Positions 42,480 to 49,842 of a DNA stretch of 64,000 nt are shown here, piece after piece. A program made the position numbers and the translations under genes. The stretch comes from Mesorhizobium sp. Pch-S. GTDB taxonomy: Bacteria; Pseudomonadota; Alphaproteobacteria; Rhizobiales; Rhizobiaceae. The stretch is taken from positions 1,550,001-1,614,000 of the forward strand of contig NZ_CP029562.1 of NCBI RefSeq assembly GCF_004136315.1. The letters are read 5' to 3'. The notes beneath the pieces are model-generated. The model saw only the letters and a list, made by a program, of their open reading frames with translations, was not told the DNA's origin and did not search any database. How positions within the stretch are numbered: the stretch's first letter is position 1; every line of letters starts with the position of its first letter.

Positions 42480-44624
42480 TCAGAAGGTCGACCTGAGGCT
42501 CATCCAGAGCCGGCGGCCCTCGACCACGGCGTTGTAGTCGTTGGTTTCGACACGCTTGTCGAAGACGTTGTAGATGGCGGCGTTGAGCGTGACGTTCTCG
42601 TTGAAAGAGTAGGACGCGCCGATGTCGGCGGTGAGATAGGCGCCGTATTTGCGGGCGCGGATGGTCTTGCCGTCACTGCCATAGACCGGCGTGCCCTGCG
42701 TGCCGATGCGCAGCCCGGAATTGACCTCGGAGCCATGGTAGTTGCCGGCCGCCCAGGCGCTTAAGCCGTCGATCGGCGTCGTCCAGTCGGCGCGGATGTT
42801 GCCCATATGCGTCGGCGTGCGCGTCAGCGGCAGGCCGGCGAAGTCGCCCGTCTTCTGTTCGGAATCGGTGTAGGTGTAGCTGGCGCGCAGGGTCACCGTG
42901 TCGATGACCTGCCAGTCCGCCGTCAGCTCGACGCCCTGCAGCACGGCATCGTCGATGTTGTAGCTGTACCAGAGCCGGTAGTTCGGGTCCTCCTTCCAGC
43001 GCGCGATCGAACCATCCGGATTGTAGACCAGCGCGTTCGAGATCTTGTCCTTGAAGTCGGTGTAGAAATAGGTGGCGCCGGCACGGAAGTTCGACAGGTT
43101 GTCCCACAGCACCGTCGCTTCGTAGCTGAGGCTCTTTTCGGGCCTGAGATCGGGATCGCCGATGATGACGCCGCAGGTGCCTCGCGGCCCGTAGGTGCAG
43201 TTGGCGCCGCCCGTGGTGTAGGCATAGCCAGGCGCGATGGTGCGGATCTCGGGCGCCTTGAAACCTGTCGAGACGCCACCCTTCAAGGTGATCTGCTCGG
43301 TGGTGTGCCAGACACCGTAAAGGCGCGGGCTGAAATGCGAGCCGTAGATCTCGTGGTTGTCCATGCGCAGGCCGCCGGTGAGGGCGAAATCCGGCGTCAG
43401 CTGCCATTCGTCCTCGGCGAACAGAGCCCATTGCCGGATGCCGAACTGCTCGTCCTTGCCGGTGCGCTTGCCGGGATTCTGGTCGGTCAGCGTGGCGTCG
43501 ATGAACTGGCCGCCGGTGACCAGCGTGTGCTGGCCGAGCAGCTCGAACGGCGTGGTGAACTTGCCATCGACGACCGTGTTGCGGATTTCCGGCGAGCGCT
43601 GGTTCTCGACGAACCGCGATGTGCGGCCATCCCAGTTGAAATTGGTGCGCTCGGCCGCTTCCTGCGAGATGGAAAACTCCGATGTCGTCCAGCCCCAGCG
43701 GCCGGTGTGCGACAGCGACCAGTGGTCACGATCGTTGTAGTTGTAGCTGTTGCTGGTGGCGGTGTTGCCGGCGCTCGCTTCCCGCCGCAGGCTGGTACGG
43801 CCGGCCTCGAAGACGAAGTCGTGGTTCTCATTCGGCGTGAAGGTCAGGCGCCCGGTGAGATCGGCATCCTTGTACTGCGGGTTGCCGGCGCTGAAGGCGT
43901 CTTCCTCGCGCTTCAGGCCGCGCCCCCACAGCTGCGCGCCCACCAGCCCGGGGATGATCGGCCCGCTGGCATAGATGCTGCCCTGCGCGGAATTGCCGTA
44001 GCGCGAATGCTGCTGCACGGTTCCGTCCACGGTGGCGGTTCCCATCCAGCGATCGGCGACCTTGCGCGTGATGATGTTGATGACACCGCCCATGGCATCG
44101 GAGCCGTAGAGCGAGGACATCGGCCCGCGCACCACTTCGATGCGTTCGATGGCGCCCACCGGCGGCAGGAAGCTCTGCTCGAAGCCGGAATTGCCGTTGG
44201 TGCGGGCATCACGCGTGCTCTGCCGCTTGCCGTCGACCAGCAGCAAGGTGTAGGCGCCCGGCAGGCCGCGGATGTAGATATCCTCTTCGCCGGCGGCGCC
44301 GGTGACCGCCACGCCCTGCACGCTGCGCAATGCATCGGTGAGGTTGCGGTAGGAACCCTTTTCCAGCTCCTCGCGCGAGACGACCGTGATGCTGGCCGGC
44401 GCGTCCTTGACGTTCTGCTCGAAGCCGGTCGCCGTGATCACGATGCGCTCCAGCAAGGTCGATTTCTCGGCCGGCTGGGCAGCGGGAGCCTTTTGAGCCG
44501 AGGCGCCGGAGGCGGAAGCGGCGAGCAGGCCGAGGCCTGCAGCACCACACCACAGGCTCGACTTCAGTCGCATCCGCCGCGTCGCTCCGGTGCTGCCGCG
44601 CGAAATGTCCCACCCCGCCATCAT
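42480..44624 (-). CDS. TonB-dependent catecholate siderophore receptor, CirA/FepA-like
   Basis: An outer-membrane receptor of about 714 residues. The signal peptide ends in AASASGASAQ. The TonB box region is followed by the plug: RIVITATGFEQNVKDAPASI, DIYIRGLPGAYTLLLVDGKR, then AIERIEVVRGPMSSLYGSDA and MGGVINIITRK. The 22-strand barrel ends in RRLWMSLRSTF with the terminal Phe. The plug resembles CirA and other catecholate receptors. ATG 44624 is preferred because GGGGAA lies just upstream; an in-frame start at 44657 would run through a tandem 15-bp repeat that looks regulatory. It is the first gene of an operon continuing with esterase, binding protein, permeases and ATPase. Confidence 0.92.
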   Translation of the reverse strand: MMAGWDISRGSTGATRRMRLKSSLWCGAAGLGLLAASASGASAQKAPAAQPAEKSTLLERIVITATGFEQNVKDAPASITVVSREELEKGSYRNLTDALRSVQGVAVTGAAGEEDIYIRGLPGAYTLLLVDGKRQSTRDARTNGNSGFEQSFLPPVGAIERIEVVRGPMSSLYGSDAMGGVINIITRKVADRWMGTATVDGTVQQHSRYGNSAQGSIYASGPIIPGLVGAQLWGRGLKREEDAFSAGNPQYKDADLTGRLTFTPNENHDFVFEAGRTSLRREASAGNTATSNSYNYNDRDHWSLSHTGRWGWTTSEFSISQEAAERTNFNWDGRTSRFVENQRSPEIRNTVVDGKFTTPFELLGQHTLVTGGQFIDATLTDQNPGKRTGKDEQFGIRQWALFAEDEWQLTPDFALTGGLRMDNHEIYGSHFSPRLYGVWHTTEQITLKGGVSTGFKAPEIRTIAPGYAYTTGGANCTYGPRGTCGVIIGDPDLRPEKSLSYEATVLWDNLSNFRAGATYFYTDFKDKISNALVYNPDGSIARWKEDPNYRLWYSYNIDDAVLQGVELTADWQVIDTVTLRASYTYTDSEQKTGDFAGLPLTRTPTHMGNIRADWTTPIDGLSAWAAGNYHGSEVNSGLRIGTQGTPVYGSDGKTIRARKYGAYLTADIGASYSFNENVTLNAAIYNVFDKRVETNDYNAVVEGRRLWMSLRSTF

Positions 44625-44639
44625 CAATTCCCCGCTCTT

Positions 44640-44669
44640 CAAAACTCGAGTAAACAAAACTTGAGTAAG
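44640..44669. promoter_or_regulatory. Tandem 15-bp direct repeat upstream of the TonB receptor
   Basis: CAAAACTCGAGTAAA and CAAAACTTGAGTAAG are adjacent and differ at two positions. They fill the space just upstream of the receptor start, in the 88-base gap to the divergent LysR-TrpD2 gene. A tandem site with a 15-base period is unlike the Irr or RirA boxes known in rhizobia and could bind the divergent regulator. Confidence 0.6.
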
Positions 44670-44711
44670 TTAGTCGTCTTTTCTGATCGCGCCGCGGGAA
44701 GGTCAACGCCT

Positions 44712-46265
44712 ATGTTTCGGAACGATTCCAAATTCAGGAAAACGCAAATGGCAGCGGACCAGGACTTCGGCGTGGATATGCAGGGCGGTCGCCTCAAAGC
44801 GCCTGATGCCAAGCGCCGGCCGATCGAAGCGACACACCCGGCCTCGTCCTATCTCGGCAGGCTGCGCCTGCTGGTTGCGCTGGATTGCCTGCTGGTCGAA
44901 GGCAGCGTCACCAGGGCGGCTGAACGCCTGGCGCTGAGCCCGGCTGCCGTCAGCAGGCTGCTCGGCCAGGCGCGCGAACTCTATGGCGACCCGCTGCTGA
45001 AGCGTTCCGGCCGCCGGCTGGTGCCGACACCACGGGCGGAATCGCTGCGCAACAGGCTGCGCGCGCTGGCAGCCGAGACCGAGCGTGCAATGGAGCGCAG
45101 CGTGCCGCAAGCCGAGCGCGCCGAGCCGGACCCGGCAGTGCTGGCGAGCTGGCGGCGCGAGCCGATCGTGCAGGCGCCGCCGCTGGCGATGCGGCCTGCC
45201 TTCCTGCTCGACGACGAACCGGGACCCGAGGCCCTGGCGCAGCAGTTGTCCGGCATCGAAAGCGATGGCGACCCGCGCCGGCGTCTCGCCAAATACATCG
45301 CCGTCGTCGGCCGCAAATCAGGCAACTCGCGGCCGCTGACCCTTGCGGAATCGCAGGATGCCTTCGCCACGATCCTGCAGGGCGATGCCGATCCGATGCA
45401 GATCGGCGCGCTGCTGCGCCTGCTCAGCTATCGCGGCGAAACAGCCGCGGAACTCGCCGGGCTTGTCCGCGCGGCCAGGGACAGCTTCCTCGCCGGCGGT
45501 GCGGGCAGGACGGCCGCCGATCTCGACTGGCCGGCCTACCCGTCGCCGCGCTCGCTGAGAACACCCTGGTTCGTGCAAGCGGCCCTGCTGGTGGCGGATG
45601 CAGGCCACCGGGTGGTCATGCATGGGACGCATGCCGGCGGCAGGCTGGAGCGGGCCGTCGAGGCAATCGGCATCCCCGTCGCCCTGTCGGTTGCCCAGGC
45701 ACAGGCGACGCTTGGCGAAAGGAACATCGTCTACATGCCGCTGGCCGGCTTCGGCGCACGGCTGCAGGGGCTGATGTCGCTCTATCCGCTGTTCGAATCG
45801 CGCAGTTCGGTCAATTCGGCCGTGCATCTTCTCAACCCGCTCGCCGCGCGCACGATGCTGCTCGGCGTCTCGCAGCCGGCCTATCGGGAACTGCACAGGG
45901 ACACGGCCCTGCTGCTTGGCCATGGCGATCTTTCGATCGTCGCCTCCAGCCGCGACGTTGCCGAATGCAACCCGTTCCGCGCCATGACGATGCATCGGCT
46001 GGTGGAAGGCAGGCCGGTCGACCTCATGACCGCGGCCCAGGCCGAGCCGCTGTCGCAAGGCATTGGCGGGCTCACCAGCCTCGAATACTGGATGGCGGTA
46101 TGGTCGGGCGCCGCCCGCGATGCCAGGGCGACGGCAACCATCGTGCTGACGGCCGCGCTGGCGCTGATGACGATCAACAGGGCACCGAACGAGGAGCTGA
46201 CCTCCTACCGCCAAATGGCCGTCGAATTGTGGGAGCGCAGGCACAGACGTGTCCGGCCTCGTTAG
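44712..46265 (+). CDS. LysR-type HTH fused to a TrpD2/YbiB (GT family 3) domain
   Basis: A 517-residue fusion protein. Residues 48-120 are a LysR-type winged HTH (LRLLVALDCLLVEGSVTRAA, ERLALSPAAVSRLLGQAREL, YGDPLLKRSGRRLVPTPRAE). Residues about 190-515 resemble TrpD2/YbiB, relatives of anthranilate phosphoribosyltransferase: a helical part (QDAFATILQGDADPMQIGAL), then DWPAYPSPRSLRTPWFVQAA, ADAGHRVVMHGTHAGGRLER and the ESRSSVNSAVHLLNPLAART region. The PRPP-binding GTGGD loop of TrpD is missing, as in TrpD2 proteins, which bind nucleic acid. The usual LysR ligand domain is absent. ATG 44712 and 44748 both have ribosome sites. It is divergent from the TonB receptor and probably regulates it, though this is inference. 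Confidence 0.85.
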   Translation: MFRNDSKFRKTQMAADQDFGVDMQGGRLKAPDAKRRPIEATHPASSYLGRLRLLVALDCLLVEGSVTRAAERLALSPAAVSRLLGQARELYGDPLLKRSGRRLVPTPRAESLRNRLRALAAETERAMERSVPQAERAEPDPAVLASWRREPIVQAPPLAMRPAFLLDDEPGPEALAQQLSGIESDGDPRRRLAKYIAVVGRKSGNSRPLTLAESQDAFATILQGDADPMQIGALLRLLSYRGETAAELAGLVRAARDSFLAGGAGRTAADLDWPAYPSPRSLRTPWFVQAALLVADAGHRVVMHGTHAGGRLERAVEAIGIPVALSVAQAQATLGERNIVYMPLAGFGARLQGLMSLYPLFESRSSVNSAVHLLNPLAARTMLLGVSQPAYRELHRDTALLLGHGDLSIVASSRDVAECNPFRAMTMHRLVEGRPVDLMTAAQAEPLSQGIGGLTSLEYWMAVWSGAARDARATATIVLTAALALMTINRAPNEELTSYRQMAVELWERRHRRVRPR

Positions 46266-46281
46266 TGGCCAGCTTCGTCGC

Positions 46282-46731
46282 TCAGGAGATCGACGACGGC
46301 TTGCGATCAGGCCTCGCTATCATCCAAAAAGTGACGCCGACCACAGCTCCCACGAGTCCGAAAAATATCGGTCGACCGGGATGATCGACAATGGTTCCGG
46401 CGAGGATGGATAAGGCGACGCCCGGTCCGTTGCTGGCATAGCTCGCGGTATAGACCGCGGCCCAGATAATCAGTTCACAGACGAAAAACGTTGTCAGGTA
46501 GGCCCAGACCGAACGATGACCCCATCTCTTAAGCAGGATGTGGGCCGGTAGTCCCACAGCAAGAATCGCAGCATAGCCGTACAGCGCGCCGAACATGGCG
46601 GCCATCAAGATCCATGTGCCTGGATCAACATTGCCCAGATCAGAGGGATGCCAGAAGAAGGCGGCGATGATAGCCCCGGCAAAAGGAGCCCAGAGAGGGG
46701 CCATAAGGGATGCAATCACTATACGTCTCAT
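46282..46731 (-). CDS. Four-pass membrane protein of unknown function
   Basis: A 149-residue protein with four hydrophobic segments: MAPLWAPFAGAIIAAFFW, WILMAAMFGALYGYAAILAV, YLTTFFVCELIIWAAVYTAS and IFFGLVGAVVGVTFWMIARP. The turns are short and the tail charged. GGGAGAC precedes ATG 46731. Not recognised; the layout is common for small integral proteins of unknown role. It is convergent with the LysR-TrpD2 gene. The 54-residue paralogue gene lies 58 bases upstream on the same strand, so both may be cotranscribed. Confidence 0.7.
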   Translation of the reverse strand: MRRIVIASLMAPLWAPFAGAIIAAFFWHPSDLGNVDPGTWILMAAMFGALYGYAAILAVGLPAHILLKRWGHRSVWAYLTTFFVCELIIWAAVYTASYASNGPGVALSILAGTIVDHPGRPIFFGLVGAVVGVTFWMIARPDRKPSSIS

Positions 46732-46789
46732 ATGTCTCCCACAGTCAGGACTTCAGCGGGTCGCAGCATCGGACATCGCCACCTGGAGG

Positions 46790-46954
46790 TCAGTCGGGTA
46801 GTTCCAGATTCACCAGCAGAACCATATAAAGCAGCCATATCGCTGCCATCACACAACCGATTGCGACATAGACATAACGGGCGCGGCTCTTGGTCAATCG
46901 TGCCGCAACAAAGGAGAGCAGAGCGCCCAAGGGCAACAAGAAAACAACCGGCAT
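46790..46954 (-). CDS. 54-residue two-pass membrane protein, paralogue B
   Basis: It encodes MPVVFLLPLGALLSFVAARL, TKSRARYVYVAIGCVMAAIW and LLYMVLLVNLELPD, the close relative of 33686-33850. ATG 46954 gives the same length as the paralogue; two codons upstream an in-frame ATG (46960) is possible. Two TM helices are separated by a basic loop with a conserved Gly-Cys (AIGC) in the second helix. It lies upstream of the four-pass protein. Function unknown. Confidence 0.78.
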   Translation of the reverse strand: MPVVFLLPLGALLSFVAARLTKSRARYVYVAIGCVMAAIWLLYMVLLVNLELPD

Positions 46955-47105
46955 TTTCATCCATCGCTGCTGGGTGCTGGCATCTTGTCCAATGTCATAC
47001 AACAAAGCCGGCGGCCTCGAACTAGTCCATCGACAAGGTCGACAAGATCGCCAAGGTTCGTATTTTGGCGCCGGTCGGATCGCCAGGATGGAGAGGCCAG
47101 CGGAC

Positions 47106-47690
47106 ATGACAATCTGGCGTTCTGTCTTTGGTGGTTGCCTGATGTCGCTTGCCGTGACGGCAGCGACTTCCGCACAGGAACAGGCGGCAGCTTCCCCCAC
47201 GGTCGGGCAGCTGCAACAGGCGATCGATGCCGTCAAGAAGGACGCACCGAAGATCGAAACGATGCTCGGCTGCCTGCCGGCACATGGCGAGCCGGAGACG
47301 CAGCGGGTCTGCGTGCTGCAGTTCAATGGCCTGAAAACCAATCAGGAGATTGCCTTTCGCCGCGATGGTGACGGCTGGCAGCTTGTTCTCGATGAAATGG
47401 GAGAGCCCGTGCCTGGCGAAGCCGCCTGTGCGCCGCTGGAGGTCGCGGAGGCAGCATTGCGCAGGATACGCGGTGATGCCGGACTGCGGGTTACGGGTAG
47501 CGTCGACGAGGGTACCGGCGTCTTCACCGAAGCGCGTGGCATGCTGCGCGACAAGGTGGGGCCATACCGGCTGATGTGCCGCTATGACGTCTCGACCGTG
47601 TCAGGGGCCAAATATCTCTACCTCACCTATGTCTGGCATGATGGCAGCCAGTATGTGATCGATCCGGACGTCGAAATCTGGGCCGATTGA
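47106..47690 (+). CDS. Exported hypothetical protein with conserved cysteines
   Basis: A 194-residue protein with signal peptide (MTIWRSVFGGCLMSLAVTAA up to TSAQ). The mature domain has paired cysteines at MLGCLPAHG, QRVCVLQF, EAACAPL and LMCRYDVS, consistent with two disulfides in the periplasm. Its beta-rich middle and the ending YLYLTYVWHDGSQYVIDPDV do not match a family I know. ATG 47106 has GGAGAGG about 10 bases upstream. It is monocistronic and convergent with the GST gene. Confidence 0.7.
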   Translation: MTIWRSVFGGCLMSLAVTAATSAQEQAAASPTVGQLQQAIDAVKKDAPKIETMLGCLPAHGEPETQRVCVLQFNGLKTNQEIAFRRDGDGWQLVLDEMGEPVPGEAACAPLEVAEAALRRIRGDAGLRVTGSVDEGTGVFTEARGMLRDKVGPYRLMCRYDVSTVSGAKYLYLTYVWHDGSQYVIDPDVEIWAD

Positions 47691-47763
47691 AGCATTGGCT
47701 GCCCGGAAGCTGGTGGCCCGACGAACCCCGTGGGGATGCGAGCGTCGACAGCTGCCACTGCGA

Positions 47764-48390
47764 TCACGGCAGCGGGATCGCCCCGGTGTCGTGCGGCACT
47801 GCATAGCCGCGGATCACCGCCGGCCGGGCGGCGAGTTCGAGATACCAGCGACGGATGCTGGGGAAATCGGCGAGGTCGACCTTGTGGCGCACGAAGCGTG
47901 ACACCCAGGGCCAGATGGCGATGTCGGCGATCGAATAGTCGCCGGCGACGTATTGGCGGCCCTCCAGCCTGGCTTCCAGAGTGTCGTAGAGACGGCGCGT
48001 CTCGGTGCGGAAGATGTCCTCGGCATAAGGCGCCCTGCCGGGTTTGTAGGTGAGGAAGTTGTGGGCGTGGCCGAGCGTCGGGCCGAAATTGCCGACCTGC
48101 CAGAACAGCCATTCCAGCACATTGAGCCGGGCGGCAGGCTCGTCAGGCAGCAGACGGCCGGCGCGCTCGGCAAGGTGGATCATGATCGCGCCGGACTCCA
48201 TCAGCGTGCTGCCGTCCTCCAGCACGATGGCGGGGATCTTGGCCGACGGGCTGACGGCGCGGAAGGCCGGCGCGTCCTGCTCGCCGCGCGTGATGTCGAC
48301 GGCATGCGCGCGGTAAGGCAGGCCGAGCTCCTCGAGCAGGATCGAGATCTTCAGGCCGTTGGGGGTGATCCAGGTGTAGAGGTCGATCAT
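47764..48390 (-). CDS. Glutathione S-transferase family protein (YghU/Nu-type)
   Basis: A 208-residue GST. The N-terminal thioredoxin-like half is MIDLYTWITPNGLKISILLE, AFRAVSPSAKIPAIVLEDG and TLMESGAIMIHLAERAG, with the Asn11 position typical of the YfcG/YghU group instead of a catalytic Tyr or Ser. The helical half contains YSIADIAIWPWVSRF with the folding motif Asp. These GSTs often act as disulfide reductases or on glutathione adducts. The ATG overlaps the ArsR stop (TGATG), so both are coupled. Divergence from an organosulfur operon suggests a role in handling sulfur compounds. Confidence 0.88.
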   Translation of the reverse strand: MIDLYTWITPNGLKISILLEELGLPYRAHAVDITRGEQDAPAFRAVSPSAKIPAIVLEDGSTLMESGAIMIHLAERAGRLLPDEPAARLNVLEWLFWQVGNFGPTLGHAHNFLTYKPGRAPYAEDIFRTETRRLYDTLEARLEGRQYVAGDYSIADIAIWPWVSRFVRHKVDLADFPSIRRWYLELAARPAVIRGYAVPHDTGAIPLP

Positions 48391-48758
48391 CAGTCGAACA
48401 TCATTTCTTCGACCGCGAGGCCGGAATTCATGGCGCGCCGGCTGGTGACGTCGTCCAGCCCGGCAAACAGGTCGCGCAGCATGCCGACCAGACGGGCGAC
48501 GCGGATGTCGGTCACCTGGTAAAGGATCGACTTGCCGTCGCGCCGGCCTTCGATCAGGCCTGCTTCCCGCAACTCGCCGAGCTGCTGCGACAGCGTCGGC
48601 TGGCGGATGCCGAGCTCTTCTTCCAGCGTGCTGACCGAGCTTTCCTGTTCCATCAGGAAGCACAGGATCGCCAGCCGGTTGGGATTGGCGAGATGCTTCA
48701 GCAACTCGCTGGCCTCGCCGACGCTGGGACAGAGTTTCGGGGATATCGGCTTGGCCAT
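48390..48758 (-). CDS. ArsR-family transcriptional regulator (BigR/SqrR-like)
   Basis: A 122-residue ArsR winged-helix repressor. ASELLKHLANPNRLAILCFL is followed by the recognition region TLEEELGIRQPTLSQQLGEL and the wing EGRRDGKSILYQV. The fold and the RQPTLSQQL helix are closest to BigR/SqrR persulfide sensors. Cys33 matches their first sensor cysteine; the second (in the last helix) is absent, but Cys10 at the N-terminus might pair. No ELCVCD metal site of ArsR is present. A 15-bp element CTTCATAAAAAAGTA lies 29 bases upstream and again before the divergent operon. Confidence 0.87.
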   Translation of the reverse strand: MAKPISPKLCPSVGEASELLKHLANPNRLAILCFLMEQESSVSTLEEELGIRQPTLSQQLGELREAGLIEGRRDGKSILYQVTDIRVARLVGMLRDLFAGLDDVTSRRAMNSGLAVEEMMFD

Positions 48759-48787
48759 GGGTGAAAACCCGGGATCCTGATTTGACG

Positions 48788-48952
48788 CTTCATAAAAAAG
48801 TATAGTGATGCTGCCTCGCCGACAAGCACGGCGTCATGCCGTTTGAGAGCCCGCAAAGGAAATGCCGTTGCGGGCCGGATCGGCGCGATAAAAATCCCTT
48901 CCGCCCGATGCAATTGGCATGAGCGCGCTCGGATTCACTTCATAAAAAAGTA
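48788..48952. promoter_or_regulatory. Two identical 15-bp sites in the ArsR/organosulfur divergent promoter region
   Basis: CTTCATAAAAAAGTA occurs at 48788-48802 and at 48938-48952, same orientation, with the context A(G/T)TGAT similar after each. One is close to the ArsR start, the other 35 bases before the SBP-like start. The site contains ACTT/AAGT half-sites (CTT...AAG), a weak dyad. These are the probable binding sites of the ArsR protein or -10-like AT boxes shared by both promoters. Confidence 0.6.
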
Positions 48953-48987
48953 AATTGATATGGCAATCCATAAATACGATAGAAATT

Positions 48988-49842
48988 ATGAAGATAGGCG
49001 TTCACCCCTCCAACCTGCACCTGATGCTGGCCCGCTCCTGGCCCGGCGCGTTCGCATCGCTCGACCCGCAATTCGTTCTCTATCCGGAAGGCCGCGACAC
49101 CGGCCGGCTGTTGCATGAAGGGCGCATCGATTTCGGCGGCACCGGCTCGACGCCGCCGATCGTGTCGGAAGCCAATTCGCTGCGGGTCTCCTATCTCGCC
49201 GCGTCGGCGCCGCGCCCGGCCAATGGCGGCATCTTCGTGCGCAAGGACAGCGCAGTGCGCAGCGTCGGCGACCTCAAGGGCAAGCGCGTCACGCTGATCG
49301 ACGGCTCCTTCCACACCTATCTGCTGGCGCGCGCCATCGAAGGCGAAGGGCTGCGCCTGCCGGACATCGAAACGGTCGAGCTGAAGCCGGAAGACTCGCT
49401 CGATGCGCTGCTCGGCAACCGTGTCGACGCCTGGATCGCCATGGCACCGCGCCTCGAAAAGGCGCTGGAGCGCGATGACATCCGCCTGATCGCCCGCTGC
49501 GGCGACACCATTCCCAACCGCTCGGTGTTCTGGACGCTGGCCGGGCGCAGGAACGCCAACGACGCCAGGGCCGAGATCCTGGCCGAACTTGCCCGCGTCG
49601 GGCGCGAGGTACAGGCCGACCCGGCGCGGGCCGCAGCGCTTCTGGCCGCAGCGCGCATCGGCGACGGCGATGCGGCGGCGTGGGAACGGGTGATCCGCTC
49701 ACGCGATTTCTCGGTCGTGGCAGCGGACGCCGCGATCGTCCAGGAACAACAGGACGAGGCCGATACGCTCTACCGCCACGGCTATCTCGACCAGCCGGTG
49801 CAACTCGGCTCTCTTCCCAACAACGAAAGGGTCCCGGCATGA
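48988..49842 (+). CDS. SsuA/DszB-fold protein without signal peptide
   Basis: A 284-residue type II periplasmic-binding-fold protein of the NMT1/SsuA group: IGVHPSNLHLMLARSW, RIDFGGTGSTPPIVSEANSL, VRKDSAVRSVGDLKGKRVTL, GNRVDAWIAMAPRLEKAL and a helical tail. SsuA proteins carry a signal peptide; here the protein begins directly with the first strand, and the extended frame to 48955 does not give one either. It should therefore be cytoplasmic. The cytosolic member known from this fold is the desulfinase DszB; its catalytic cysteine region would fall near the His6-Pro7 segment, so the cysteine seems absent. Its stop overlaps the next start (ATGA). Role open: ligand carrier, sensor or enzyme. Confidence 0.82.
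   Translation: MKIGVHPSNLHLMLARSWPGAFASLDPQFVLYPEGRDTGRLLHEGRIDFGGTGSTPPIVSEANSLRVSYLAASAPRPANGGIFVRKDSAVRSVGDLKGKRVTLIDGSFHTYLLARAIEGEGLRLPDIETVELKPEDSLDALLGNRVDAWIAMAPRLEKALERDDIRLIARCGDTIPNRSVFWTLAGRRNANDARAEILAELARVGREVQADPARAAALLAAARIGDGDAAAWERVIRSRDFSVVAADAAIVQEQQDEADTLYRHGYLDQPVQLGSLPNNERVPA

Noticed and set aside
42807..44711. Long plus-strand extension upstream of the LysR-TrpD2 protein, opposite the TonB receptor gene
   Set aside because: The sequence is the antisense shadow of the receptor (Arg/Ala/Asp-rich without domain pattern). The receptor frame shows plug, barrel and terminal Phe, and the LysR HTH follows shortly after 44712.
44625..44711. Irr or RirA box before the siderophore receptor
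   Set aside because: I searched for TGA-N9-TCA and TTTAGAA-N3-TTCTAAA type sites and saw none in the gap; only the 15-bp direct repeat stands out.
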